Source: Cupriavidus sp. (lineage in GTDB: Bacteria; Pseudomonadota; Gammaproteobacteria; Burkholderiales; Burkholderiaceae). Taken from it: a stretch of 12,823 nucleotides of DNA. The stretch spans positions 1 through 12,823 of the forward strand of contig JABFVP010000549.1 in NCBI GenBank assembly GCA_013362725.1, written 5' to 3'. The position numbers and the translations under genes are program-made. The notes under the pieces were generated by a model that worked only from the letters and a program-made list of their open reading frames with translations, was not told where the DNA came from and ran no database searches. This document shows, in pieces, positions 6,088-12,823 of the stretch (positions within the stretch are counted from its first letter, which is position 1; each line of letters begins with the position of its first letter).

Positions 6088-8976
6088 TCAGCCCGCGGCT
6101 TGCGCCGGGTCGGCGCTGGCCGCCTCCAGCAGCCGCAGCTGCGTGGCGTTGAAGTCCTGGTACTGGCGCTGCCATGCCGATGGCTGCGCCACCGGCAGCA
6201 CCTGCACCGCGGTGACCTTGTACTCGGGGCAGTTGGTGGCCCAGTCGGAGTTGTCGGTGGTGATCACGTTGGCACCCGACTCGGGGAAGTGGAAGGTGGT
6301 GTAGACCACGCCGGGCTGCATGCGCTCGCTGACGATGGCGCGCAGCACGGTGTCGCCGGCGCGGCTCTGCACCCCGACCCAGTCGCCGTCCTGGATGCCG
6401 CGCTCCTCGGCATCGTGCGGATGGATCTCGAGCCGGTCCTCGGCATGCCAGTGGACGTTGTCGGTGCGGCGTGTCTGCGCGCCGACGTTGTACTGCGACA
6501 GGATGCGCCCCGTGGTCAGGATCAGCGGGAAGGCGCGCGTGATCTTCTCGGTGGTGGGCACATACTTGGTGATGATGAACTTGCCCTTGCCGCGCACGAA
6601 GGCATCGATATGCATGGTCGGCGTGCCTTCCGGCGCGTCGGCATTGCACGGCCACTGGATGCTGCCCAACTGCTCCAGGCGCTGGTAGCTGACGCCGGCG
6701 AAGGTCGGCGTCAGCCGCGCGATCTCGTCCATGATCTCGGACGGATGCCGGTAGTCCATCGGGTAGCCGAGCGCGTTGGCCAGCAGCATGGTGGCCTCCC
6801 AGTCGGCATAGCGGGCCTTGGGCGGCATCACCTTGCGCACGCGCGAGATGCGGCGCTCGGCATTGGTGAAGGTGCCGTCCTTTTCCAGAAACGACGAGCC
6901 CGGCAAGAACACGTGCGCGTACTTGGCCGTTTCGTTCAGGAAGATGTCCTGCACCACGATGCATTCCATCGACGACAGCGCCTCGGACACGTGCTGCGTG
7001 TTCGGGTCCGACTGCACGATGTCCTCGCCCTGGCAGTACAGGCCCTTGAAGCTGCCGGCCAGCGCGGCCTCGAACATGTTGGGAATGCGCAGGCCTGGCT
7101 CGGGGCTGATCTCGACATTCCAGGCGTCTTCGAACAGGCCGCGCACGGTCGAGTCCGACACATGGCGATAGCCCGGCAGTTCATGCGGGAACGAGCCGAT
7201 ATCGCACGAGCCCTGCACGTTGTTCTGCCCGCGCAACGGGTTCACGCCCACGCCCTCGCGGCCGATATTGCCGGTGGCCATGGCGAGGTTGGCAATGCCC
7301 ATCACGGTGGTCGAGCCCTGCGCGTGCTCGGTCACGCCCAGGCCGTAGTAGATCGCGGCGTTGCCGCCGGTCGCGTACAGGCGCGCCGCGCCGCGCAGCT
7401 GTTCGGCGGGAATGCCGGTCACGCTTTCCATGGCCTCGGGCGAGTTCTCCGGCAGCGCGACAAAGTCGCGCCATTGCTGGAAGGCGCGGTCCTCGCAGCG
7501 CTCGGCGATAAAGGCTTCATTGAGCAGCCCTTCGGTGACGATCACGTGCGCCAGCGACGTCACCAGCGCGACGTTGGTGCCCGGGCGCAGCTGCAAGTGG
7601 AAATCGGCGCGGATATGCGGCGAATCGACCAGGTCGATGCGGCGCGGATCGACCACGATCAGCTTGGCGCCGGCGCGCAGGCGCTTCTTCATGCGCGAGG
7701 CAAAGACCGGGTGGCCATCGGTCGGGTTGGCGCCGATCACCATGATCACGTCGGCCTTTTCGACCGACTTGAAGGTCTGCGTGCCCGCCGATTCGCCCAG
7801 CGTCTGCTTCAGCCCGTAGCCGGTCGGCGAATGGCACACGCGCGCGCAGGTATCGACGTTGTTGTTGCCGAACGCGGCGCGCACCAGCTTCTGCACCAGG
7901 TAGCCCTCTTCGTTGGTGCAGCGCGACGACACGATACCGCCGATCGAGTCCTTGCCATGCTGTGCCTGGATGCGCTTGAACTCGGACGCGGCATAGTCGA
8001 TCGCCTCTTCCCACGACACCTCGCGCCACGGGTCGGTGATCTTCGCGCGGATCATCGGCTTGAGGATGCGGTCCTTGTGCGTGGCATAGCCCCAGGCAAA
8101 GCGGCCCTTGACGCAGGCGTGGCCTTCGTTGGCCTTGCCGTCCTTGTGCGGCACCATGCGCACCACTTCATTGCCCTTCATCTCGGCCTTGAACGAACAG
8201 CCCACGCCGCAATAGGCGCAGGTGGTCACGGTGCTGTGCGAGGGCTGGCCCAGCTTGATGATCGAGGTCTCGGTCAGCGTCGCGGTCGGGCACGCCTGCA
8301 CGCAGGCGCCGCACGAGACGCAGTCCGACTCCATGAACGGCTGGCTGGTGCCGGGCGAGACGCGGGACTCGAAGCCGCGGCCGCTGATGGTCAGCGCGAA
8401 AGTGCCCTGGGTCTCCTCGCAGGCGCGCACGCAGCGGTTGCAGACGATGCACTTGGACGGGTCGTAGGTGAAGTAAGGATTGGACTCGTCCTTCTCCATC
8501 TGCGTGTGCGTCGCGGTCGGCACGCTCGACGCGGCCTGCGGCCCGCCATCGTTGTAGCGCACCTCGCGCAGGCCGACCACGCCGGCCATGTCCTGCAGCT
8601 CGCAGTTGCCGTTGGTGGGGCAGGTCAGGCAATCGAGCGGGTGGTCGGAGATATACAGCTCCATCACGCCGCGGCGCAGGTCGGCGAGCTTGTCGCTCTG
8701 GGTCTTCACCTTCATGCCGGCTTCCACCGGCGTGGTGCACGAGGCCGGATAGCCGCGCCGCCCTTCGATCTCGACCAGGCACAGCCGGCACGAGCCGAAC
8801 GCTTCCAGGGTATCGGTGGCGCACAGCTTGGGCACGGCGATCTGCGCCTCCATCGCGGCGCGCATCACTGACGTGCCGGCCGGCACGGTAACGCTGACGC
8901 CGTCGACCTCGAGGGTGACCATGTCGGTCGATGGGCTGGCGGGCGTGCCGAAATCGATTTCGTTGCGGGCGTTCAT
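6088..8976 (-). CDS. fdsA: NAD-dependent formate dehydrogenase catalytic alpha subunit FdsA
   Basis: This 962-residue molybdenum subunit oxidises formate to CO2; the reaction is reversible in characterised homologues. The N-terminal, NuoG-like part has a [2Fe-2S] site (Cys52, 63, 66, 80), a His/Cys [4Fe-4S] site (His112, Cys116, 119, 125) and two ferredoxin-type [4Fe-4S] sites (Cys176, 179, 182, 186 and Cys219, 222, 225, 229). The catalytic part starts with a fourth [4Fe-4S] site (Cys253, 256, 260, 288). The Mo-ligand cysteine is Cys381 in NVDTCARVCHSPTGYG, followed by His382. This is the cysteine, not selenocysteine, form. From about residue 820 there is the dinucleotide-binding domain. Cupriavidus necator FdsA is 959 residues with Mo ligand Cys378, so this protein differs by three residues near the N-terminus. 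The ATG follows a GGGAG about 12 bases upstream, in a 37-base gap after fdsB. Confidence 0.97.
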   Translation of the reverse strand: MNARNEIDFGTPASPSTDMVTLEVDGVSVTVPAGTSVMRAAMEAQIAVPKLCATDTLEAFGSCRLCLVEIEGRRGYPASCTTPVEAGMKVKTQSDKLADLRRGVMELYISDHPLDCLTCPTNGNCELQDMAGVVGLREVRYNDGGPQAASSVPTATHTQMEKDESNPYFTYDPSKCIVCNRCVRACEETQGTFALTISGRGFESRVSPGTSQPFMESDCVSCGACVQACPTATLTETSIIKLGQPSHSTVTTCAYCGVGCSFKAEMKGNEVVRMVPHKDGKANEGHACVKGRFAWGYATHKDRILKPMIRAKITDPWREVSWEEAIDYAASEFKRIQAQHGKDSIGGIVSSRCTNEEGYLVQKLVRAAFGNNNVDTCARVCHSPTGYGLKQTLGESAGTQTFKSVEKADVIMVIGANPTDGHPVFASRMKKRLRAGAKLIVVDPRRIDLVDSPHIRADFHLQLRPGTNVALVTSLAHVIVTEGLLNEAFIAERCEDRAFQQWRDFVALPENSPEAMESVTGIPAEQLRGAARLYATGGNAAIYYGLGVTEHAQGSTTVMGIANLAMATGNIGREGVGVNPLRGQNNVQGSCDIGSFPHELPGYRHVSDSTVRGLFEDAWNVEISPEPGLRIPNMFEAALAGSFKGLYCQGEDIVQSDPNTQHVSEALSSMECIVVQDIFLNETAKYAHVFLPGSSFLEKDGTFTNAERRISRVRKVMPPKARYADWEATMLLANALGYPMDYRHPSEIMDEIARLTPTFAGVSYQRLEQLGSIQWPCNADAPEGTPTMHIDAFVRGKGKFIITKYVPTTEKITRAFPLILTTGRILSQYNVGAQTRRTDNVHWHAEDRLEIHPHDAEERGIQDGDWVGVQSRAGDTVLRAIVSERMQPGVVYTTFHFPESGANVITTDNSDWATNCPEYKVTAVQVLPVAQPSAWQRQYQDFNATQLRLLEAASADPAQAAG

Positions 8977-9013
8977 GGCGGTTTGTCTCTCCCGTGTCTC
9001 TGCTGGACCTGGC

Positions 9014-10576
9014 TCAGGCGGCCCTGGCCGGATTGGATGCGAGGCCGAAGTCCTCGGGGAATTCGTTCAGCGCGGACAGCACCGGGTAAGGCGTCATGCC
9101 GCCCATCGCGCACAGCGAGCCGTTGAGCATGGTGTCGCACAGGTCGCGCACCAGCTGCACATGCCGCACCGGCTGCTCGCCGGCGATGATGCGGTCCATC
9201 ACTTCGACGCCGCGGGTCGAGCCGATCCGGCACGGCGTGCATTTGCCGCACGATTCGATCGCGCAAAACTCCATTGCATAGCGCGCCTGCTTCGCCATGT
9301 CGACGGTCTCGTCGAACACCACGATGCCGCCGTGCCCGACCACGCCGCCGAACGCGGCATAGGCCTCGTAGTCCAGCGGCACGTCGAACCGCGACTCGGG
9401 CAGGTAGGCGCCCAGCGGCCCGCCCACCTGCACCGCGCGGATCGCGCGGCCGCTGCGGGTACCGCCGCCGTAGTCGACCAGCAGCTCGCGCAGCGTGACG
9501 CCGAACGCTTTTTCCACCAGCCCGCCGTGCCGAACGTTGCCGGCCAGCTGGAACGGCAGCGTGCCGCGCGAGCGGCCCATGCCAAAGTCGCGGTAATACT
9601 GCGCGCCGCGCGCCAGAATCACCGGCACCGTGGCCAGCGAGATCACGTTGTTGATCACCGTGGGCTGGCCGAACAAGCCCTTCAGCGCGGGCAGCGGCGG
9701 CTTTGCGCGCACCACGCCGCGCCGGCCTTCCAGGCTTTCGAGCAGCGCGGTTTCCTCGCCGCAGACATAGGCGCCGGCGCCCTTGCGTACTTCGAGATGG
9801 AAGCGCCGGCCGCTGCCGCGGATGTCGTCGCCGAGCCAGCCCGCGGCGCCGGCGATGCCGATCGCGCTTTCCAGCACGGCGATCGCATGCGGGTATTCGG
9901 AGCGGCAGTAGATGTAGCCGTGCTCCGCGCCCACCGCCAGGCCGGCGATGGTCATGCCTTCGATCAGCATGAAGGGGTCGTCTTCCATCACCATGCGGTC
10001 GGAGAAGGTGCCGGAGTCGCCTTCGTCGGCATTGCAGACGATGTACTTGGTTGCGGACCGGGCACCGAGCACGGTCTTCCACTTGATGCCGGTCGGGAAC
10101 GCCGCGCCGCCGCGGCCACGCAGGCCCGAGTCGGTGACTTCCTGCACGATCTCGGCGGGCGGCATGGCCAGCGCGCGTTCCAGGCCGACGTAGCCCTCGT
10201 GCGCGCGGTAGTCGTCCAGCGACAGCGGATCGGTGATGCCGACGCGGGCGAAGGTCAGGCGCTCCTGCCGCTGCAGGAACGGGATCTGCTCGGTCGGGCC
10301 GTGCGCCAGCGCATGCGCGCCGCCCTGCAGCAGGCCGGCATCGAACAGCCCCGGCACGTCGGCCGCGCCGACCGGGCCGTAGGCCACGCGGCCGGCATCG
10401 GTCTGCACCTCGACCAGCGGCTCGAGCCAGAACATGCCGCGCGAACCGTTGCGCACGATGCGCACGGCCTCGCCGCGCGCAGCCGCTTCGCTGGCGATCG
10501 CGCGCGCGACCTCGTCCGCGCCCAGCGCCAGCGCGGTCGAGTCGCGCGGCACGAAGAGAGTGGTGACCTTGCTCAT
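9014..10576 (-). CDS. fdsB: NAD-dependent formate dehydrogenase beta subunit FdsB (diaphorase)
   Basis: This 520-residue NuoF-like subunit carries FMN, a [4Fe-4S] cluster and the NAD site, and passes electrons from FdsA to NAD+. Residues about 151-170 (GLRGRGGAAFPTGIKWK) and 182-200 (NADEGDSGTF onwards) form the FMN site. GAGAYVCGEETALLESLEG (266-284) belongs to the NAD/FMN region. The cluster ligands are Cys443, 446 and 449 in ESCGKCTPCR, plus Cys489. The first 150 residues form a thioredoxin-like extension with no cysteine, so it cannot hold the [2Fe-2S] cluster of its NuoE-type relatives. The frame is open to 10732, but the start is the ATG at 10576. GGAGG lies seven bases upstream, and the ATG overlaps the fdsG stop codon by four bases (ATGA). 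Confidence 0.97.
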   Translation of the reverse strand: MSKVTTLFVPRDSTALALGADEVARAIASEAAARGEAVRIVRNGSRGMFWLEPLVEVQTDAGRVAYGPVGAADVPGLFDAGLLQGGAHALAHGPTEQIPFLQRQERLTFARVGITDPLSLDDYRAHEGYVGLERALAMPPAEIVQEVTDSGLRGRGGAAFPTGIKWKTVLGARSATKYIVCNADEGDSGTFSDRMVMEDDPFMLIEGMTIAGLAVGAEHGYIYCRSEYPHAIAVLESAIGIAGAAGWLGDDIRGSGRRFHLEVRKGAGAYVCGEETALLESLEGRRGVVRAKPPLPALKGLFGQPTVINNVISLATVPVILARGAQYYRDFGMGRSRGTLPFQLAGNVRHGGLVEKAFGVTLRELLVDYGGGTRSGRAIRAVQVGGPLGAYLPESRFDVPLDYEAYAAFGGVVGHGGIVVFDETVDMAKQARYAMEFCAIESCGKCTPCRIGSTRGVEVMDRIIAGEQPVRHVQLVRDLCDTMLNGSLCAMGGMTPYPVLSALNEFPEDFGLASNPARAA

Positions 10577-11130
10577 GCCTGCGCCTCCGCTTCTGCCGCG
10601 GTGGCCGCGGTGGACGGGTTGGACGACGGGCGCAGCGCGCGCACCAACGCGTCGAAGCGCGCCGCATCGACGTAGCCGTGCAACTGCTCGCCGACCATCA
10701 CCGCCGGGCCGCAAGCGCACTGGCCCAGGCAATAGACCGGCTCCAGCGTCACCTGCCCGTCCGCGCTGGTTTCATGGAAGCCGCAGCCCAGCGCGCGCTG
10801 CGCATGCTCGGCCAGCGCCTCGGCGCCGACCGCCTGGCACGCCTCGGCGCGGCACACCTGCACCACGTGGCGGCCAGCGGGCTGCTGCCGGAAGTGATGG
10901 TAGAAGGTGATCACGCCATGCACCTCGGCGCGCGACAGGTTGAGCGCGCCGGCGATCACAGGCACGGCGGTGTCGGGGATAAAGCCCTGGGTGTCCTGGA
11001 TCTCGTGCAGGATCGGCAGCAAGGCGCCCGGCATGTGCTGGCGTGCCGCAACGATGGCAGCGATGTGCGCGGCATCGGCGGATGCCGGCGCACCGGGGGC
11101 ACGGGGCGCGTGGGGGGCGATGTCTGGCAT
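10573..11130 (-). CDS. fdsG: NAD-dependent formate dehydrogenase gamma subunit FdsG
   Basis: This 185-residue NuoE-like protein has a thioredoxin-fold [2Fe-2S] site formed by Cys93 and Cys98 (CRAEAC) and Cys134 and Cys138 (CLGQC). A further cysteine, Cys140, lies next to them. The N-terminal helical region includes LHEIQDTQGFIP and HGVITFYHHF, typical of the family. It forms the electron-transfer module with FdsB. Residues 4-19 are an Ala/Pro-rich extension that could account for its being slightly longer than the usual size of about 175. It is the promoter-proximal gene. AGGAGA stands four bases before the ATG, and its stop codon overlaps the fdsB start. Confidence 0.96.
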   Translation of the reverse strand: MPDIAPHAPRAPGAPASADAAHIAAIVAARQHMPGALLPILHEIQDTQGFIPDTAVPVIAGALNLSRAEVHGVITFYHHFRQQPAGRHVVQVCRAEACQAVGAEALAEHAQRALGCGFHETSADGQVTLEPVYCLGQCACGPAVMVGEQLHGYVDAARFDALVRALRPSSNPSTAATAAEAEAQA

Positions 11131-11134
11131 GGCG

Positions 11135-11140
11135 TCTCCT
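11135..11140 (-). promoter_or_regulatory. Ribosome binding site of fdsG
   Basis: AGGAGA lies four bases before the fdsG ATG. It is the entry point for translation of the whole operon and supports the start codon chosen. Confidence 0.75.
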
Positions 11141-11187
11141 GTGAGGGCTCGCCAGGACCGGCCGAAAGTGCGTGCCGGATCCCGCTT

Positions 11188-11209
11188 ATATGCTATTTTT
11201 TTCCTATTT
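11188..11209. repeat. Paired CTATTT elements in the fds leader
   Basis: CTATTT occurs at 11193-11198 and 11204-11209, exactly 11 bases apart, so both copies face the same side of the helix. A third copy with the same flank (ATAAGCTATTTT) lies at 11274-11285. The eight bases GCTATTTT are identical at 11192-11199 and 11278-11285. This block is much more AT-rich than the surrounding genes. It lies downstream of the proposed fds transcription start, where a repressor could act. That it is an FdsR operator is inference. Confidence 0.45.
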
Positions 11210-11245
11210 CCGGGCTACCGGTTCGCCGTTTCGCCCGTTAGGCGG

Positions 11246-11274
11246 ACTATATGAGAGTGACAGCGACCCTTCAA
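11246..11274 (-). promoter_or_regulatory. Candidate sigma-70 promoter of fdsGBACD
   Basis: Reading leftward, TTGAAG (11274-11269) is a -35 candidate. A 17-base spacer follows, then TATAGT (11251-11246) as -10. Match to consensus is 4/6 and 5/6 with ideal spacing. Transcription would start near 11239, giving a leader of roughly 110 bases that contains the paired CTATTT elements. This is sequence-based only; no start site is mapped here. Confidence 0.5.
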
Positions 11275-11285
11275 TAAGCTATTTT
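11257..11285 (+). promoter_or_regulatory. Candidate promoter of fdsR, overlapping the fds promoter
   Basis: GTGACA (11257-11262), 17 bases, then TATTTT (11280-11285) gives a plausible -35/-10 pair on the plus strand (5/6 and 4/6). Transcription would start at or next to the fdsR ATG, so the mRNA could be leaderless, which fits the lack of a Shine-Dalgarno. The two promoters interlock, and the third CTATTT element lies in this -10. One bound protein could therefore affect both genes. Confidence 0.4.
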
Positions 11286-11291
11286 CTACAT

Positions 11292-12389
11292 ATGCTCCGC
11301 ATCTCGATCCAACCCCACCTGCAGATCCGGGACGACGCCCGCCCGGGTGCCGAACCGCTGGACGTCTCGCGCCTGGTGGCGCTGCTCGGCCATATCGGCG
11401 AATCCGGCAGCATCAGTCAGTCGGCCCAGGCGGTGTCGCTGTCGTACCGCTATGCGTGGGGCATCCTGCGCGATGCCGAGGCGCTGTTCGGCGGCCCGCT
11501 GATCGACAAGACGCGCGGGCGCGGCAGCGCGCTGACGCCGCTGGCGCAGCAGCTGGTATGGGCCAGCAAGCGGATCGGCGCGCGGCTGTCGCCGACGCTG
11601 GACAGCCTCGCGTCGGAACTGGAGATCGAGCTGAAGAAGCTGATGGCGCAGCCCGAGGCGACGGCGCGGCTGCATGCCAGCCACGGCTTCGCGGTGGCGG
11701 CGCTGCGCGACTTCCTCGACGAGCAGCAGGTGCGGCACGACCTGAAGTACTGCGGCAGCGTCGAGGCCGTGGCGGCGCTGGCCGAGGGCGCCTGCGACAT
11801 CGCCGGCTTCCATGTGCCGGTGGGCGAGTTCGAGCACGGCATGTGGCGCCACTTCACCACCTGGCTCAAGCCGGAGACCCACTGCCTGGTGCATCTGGCG
11901 GTGCGTAGCCAGGGGCTGTTCGTGCGGCCCGGCAACCCGCTCGCCATTCATACGCTCGAGGACCTGACCCGAAGCGACGTGCGCTTCGTCAACCGGCAGG
12001 TCGGCTCCGGCACGCGGCTGCTGCTGGACCTGATGCTGGCGGCGCGCGGCATCGACAGCGCGCGCATCGAGGGCTACAGCAACGGGGAATTTACCCACGC
12101 CGCGGTGGCGGCGTACATCGGCAGCGGCATGGCCGACGTGGGCTTCGGCGTCGAGACCGCGGCGCGGCGCTTCGGCCTGGCCTTCGTGCCGGTGATCAAG
12201 GAGCGCTACTTCTTTGCGATCGAGCGCGCCAAGCTGCGCAGCGCGGCGCTGGCCGGCGCGGTCGGGGCGCTCACCAGCGAGGCCTTCCGCCAGCGCGTCA
12301 ACGCGCTGCCCGGCTATGACGGCACCCTGACCGGCACCGTGCAGACCTTGCCGGAAGCTTTCCCGGACTACCGTGACACGCCGCGCTAG
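11292..12389 (+). CDS. fdsR: Transcriptional regulator of the fds operon, FdsR type (ModE/LysR HTH plus PBP-like domain)
   Basis: This 365-residue regulator is divergent from fdsG. Residues about 24-115 form a LysR/ModE-type winged helix-turn-helix (ESGSISQSAQAVSLSYRYAW at 37-56, then RGRGSALTPLAQQL). Residues about 125-340 look like a periplasmic-binding-protein-type sensor domain. The stretch FVNRQVGSGTRLLLD (232-246) and the later AAYIGSGMADVGFG (273-286) are hallmarks of the PF12727 'PBP-like' family, which is often fused to ModE-like HTH or to MoeA. An FdsR in this position is known from Ralstonia eutropha as a formate-linked regulator that both represses and activates fds. The ligand cannot be told from sequence; formate or an oxyanion such as molybdate are possibilities. 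No ribosome binding site precedes the ATG. Upstream in-frame codons run back through the promoter region and were not used. The stop codon overlaps that of the ferredoxin gene. Confidence 0.88.
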   Translation: MLRISIQPHLQIRDDARPGAEPLDVSRLVALLGHIGESGSISQSAQAVSLSYRYAWGILRDAEALFGGPLIDKTRGRGSALTPLAQQLVWASKRIGARLSPTLDSLASELEIELKKLMAQPEATARLHASHGFAVAALRDFLDEQQVRHDLKYCGSVEAVAALAEGACDIAGFHVPVGEFEHGMWRHFTTWLKPETHCLVHLAVRSQGLFVRPGNPLAIHTLEDLTRSDVRFVNRQVGSGTRLLLDLMLAARGIDSARIEGYSNGEFTHAAVAAYIGSGMADVGFGVETAARRFGLAFVPVIKERYFFAIERAKLRSAALAGAVGALTSEAFRQRVNALPGYDGTLTGTVQTLPEAFPDYRDTPR

Positions 12390-12715
12390 CGTTGCAGCAA
12401 CGACAGCCGGTCAGGATGGCCGGACCACTGTTCGTGGTCCGGCAGCGGTCCCTTGGCCTTGGTCAGCGGCAGCCAGTCGGGCCGTTGCGACAACTCGGCG
12501 TTGAGCGCAAGGAAATGGCGCTGGTCCTCGGGCAAGTCATGCTCGGAATAGATCGCGCCGACGGGGCACAACGGCACGCACATCGAGCAGTCGATGCATT
12601 GGTCCGGATCGATGGCAAGGAAGTTCGGCCCTTCATGGAAGCACGACATCGGGCAGACTTCGACGCAGTCGGTATGGCGGCACTGGATGCAGGCATCCGT
12701 CACGACAAAGGTCAT
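12386..12715 (-). CDS. fdxA: 7Fe ferredoxin ([3Fe-4S][4Fe-4S], FdxA type)
   Basis: This 109-residue ferredoxin aligns by eye with Azotobacter ferredoxin I. Cys9, Cys12, Cys17 and Cys21 come first (CIQCRHTDCVEVCPMSC), then Cys25, and later Cys40, Cys43, Cys46 and Cys50 (CIDCSMCVPLCP). With a proline after both Cys21 and Cys50 this is the layout of one [3Fe-4S] and one [4Fe-4S] cluster. The C-terminal 45 residues, rich in charged residues and ending in HPDRLSLLQR, are the usual FdxA tail. It is a cytoplasmic one-electron carrier; its partner is unknown. The fds enzyme uses NAD+ and does not obviously need it. The gene converges on fdsR with a four-base overlap. No clear ribosome binding site is visible before the ATG. 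Confidence 0.93.
   Translation of the reverse strand: MTFVVTDACIQCRHTDCVEVCPMSCFHEGPNFLAIDPDQCIDCSMCVPLCPVGAIYSEHDLPEDQRHFLALNAELSQRPDWLPLTKAKGPLPDHEQWSGHPDRLSLLQR
12419..12443. terminator. Perfect 10-bp hairpin in the 3' end of the ferredoxin gene
   Basis: GCCGGACCAC (12419-12428) pairs perfectly with GTGGTCCGGC (12434-12443) around the loop TGTTC. It starts 30 bases after the fdsR stop codon but lies inside the ferredoxin coding region. It has no T-tract on either side. It may form the 3' end or stabilise the end of the fdsR mRNA, while being translated on the other strand. The structure is certain as sequence; the role is inferred. Confidence 0.45.
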
Positions 12716-12762
12716 GGGGCAGTTACGGCACGGCAGGAAACAGTGCGGGATGGTAACGGCTG

Positions 12763-12787
12763 GCCGGGGCGCGTGGGGCGCCCCGGC
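12763..12787. terminator. Perfect 10-bp GC hairpin upstream of the ferredoxin gene
   Basis: GCCGGGGCGC (12763-12772) pairs perfectly with GCGCCCCGGC (12778-12787) around the loop GTGGG. On the plus strand a moderately T-rich stretch (TTGTGCGACTTCTTC) follows, so it could stop rightward transcripts. For the ferredoxin mRNA it would be a leader hairpin 48 bases before the ATG, or lie upstream of its promoter. The remaining bases to the window end show no gene. Confidence 0.45.
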
Positions 12788-12823
12788 TTGTGCGACTTCT
12801 TCAAATCCGCTGAAGCGGCGGCG

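Noticed and set aside
8816..10675. Long plus-strand open frame opposite fdsB
   Set aside because: Antisense shadow of fdsB; composition is low complexity and no ribosome binding site or domain is seen.
10577..10732. Upstream start for fdsB
   Set aside because: The extension would lie inside fdsG. The ATG at 10576 has GGAGG seven bases upstream and gives the usual 520-residue length.
11232..11244. CGCC-CGTTA-GGCG short hairpin in the fds leader
   Set aside because: Only four base pairs, expected by chance in GC-rich DNA; no supporting context.
11172..11291. Upstream in-frame start for fdsR
   Set aside because: It would translate through both promoter candidates and the AT-rich repeats; the added residues show no similarity to the regulator family.

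Overview
The window is about two-thirds G+C and reads as chromosome from a Cupriavidus-type betaproteobacterium (formerly Ralstonia eutropha group). The main reason is a complete, canonically ordered operon for the soluble, NAD-linked, molybdenum formate dehydrogenase (fdsGBACD). It has a divergent regulator of the FdsR type and subunit sizes that match those known from this genus. Species cannot be fixed from the sequence alone.

Layout, left to right. (1) Positions 2-1244 concern molybdenum: the 3' end of an ATP-binding gene (modC-like, +) faces modE (-), a molybdate-responsive regulator with two Mop domains. (2) Positions 1326-2455 (-) hold a secreted-type or cytosolic tyrosine phosphatase and a small RRM-like protein. 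Both have their own ribosome binding sites and run in the same direction as modE. (3) A 242-base divergent region leads to a DASS/SLC13 anion symporter (2698-4218, +). It is followed by a small membrane-anchored glycosyltransferase 51 gene (4271-4966, +) that resembles the front of penicillin-binding protein 1A but has lost its transpeptidase domain and a linker segment. (4) Positions 4976-11130 (-) are fdsG-fdsB-fdsA-fdsC-fdsD, tightly packed and partly translationally coupled. (5) A 161-base AT-rich control region separates fdsG from fdsR (11292-12389, +). It holds two overlapping divergent promoter candidates and repeated CTATTT elements. (6) A 7Fe ferredoxin gene (12386-12715, -) converges on fdsR with a 4-base overlap. 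It is bracketed by two perfect 10-bp-stem hairpins.

How they work together: FdsGBA oxidises formate in the cytoplasm and passes electrons to NAD+. FdsC (FdhD-like) and FdsD serve maturation of the molybdenum cofactor in FdsA. FdsR, built from a ModE/LysR-type DNA-binding domain and a periplasmic-binding-like sensor domain, is expected to control the operon. ModC and ModE would supply and sense the molybdate the enzyme needs, so much of the window is joined by molybdenum. The transporter, phosphatase and truncated PBP-like gene have no evident link to formate.

I found no CRISPR array, tRNA, rRNA, insertion sequence or defence system, and no convincing wholly new system. The points most worth following up are the fdsR/fds control region, the FdsR domain architecture, the reduced PBP1A-like glycosyltransferase, the SAT-for-SNT motifs in the transporter, and the paired hairpins around the ferredoxin gene.
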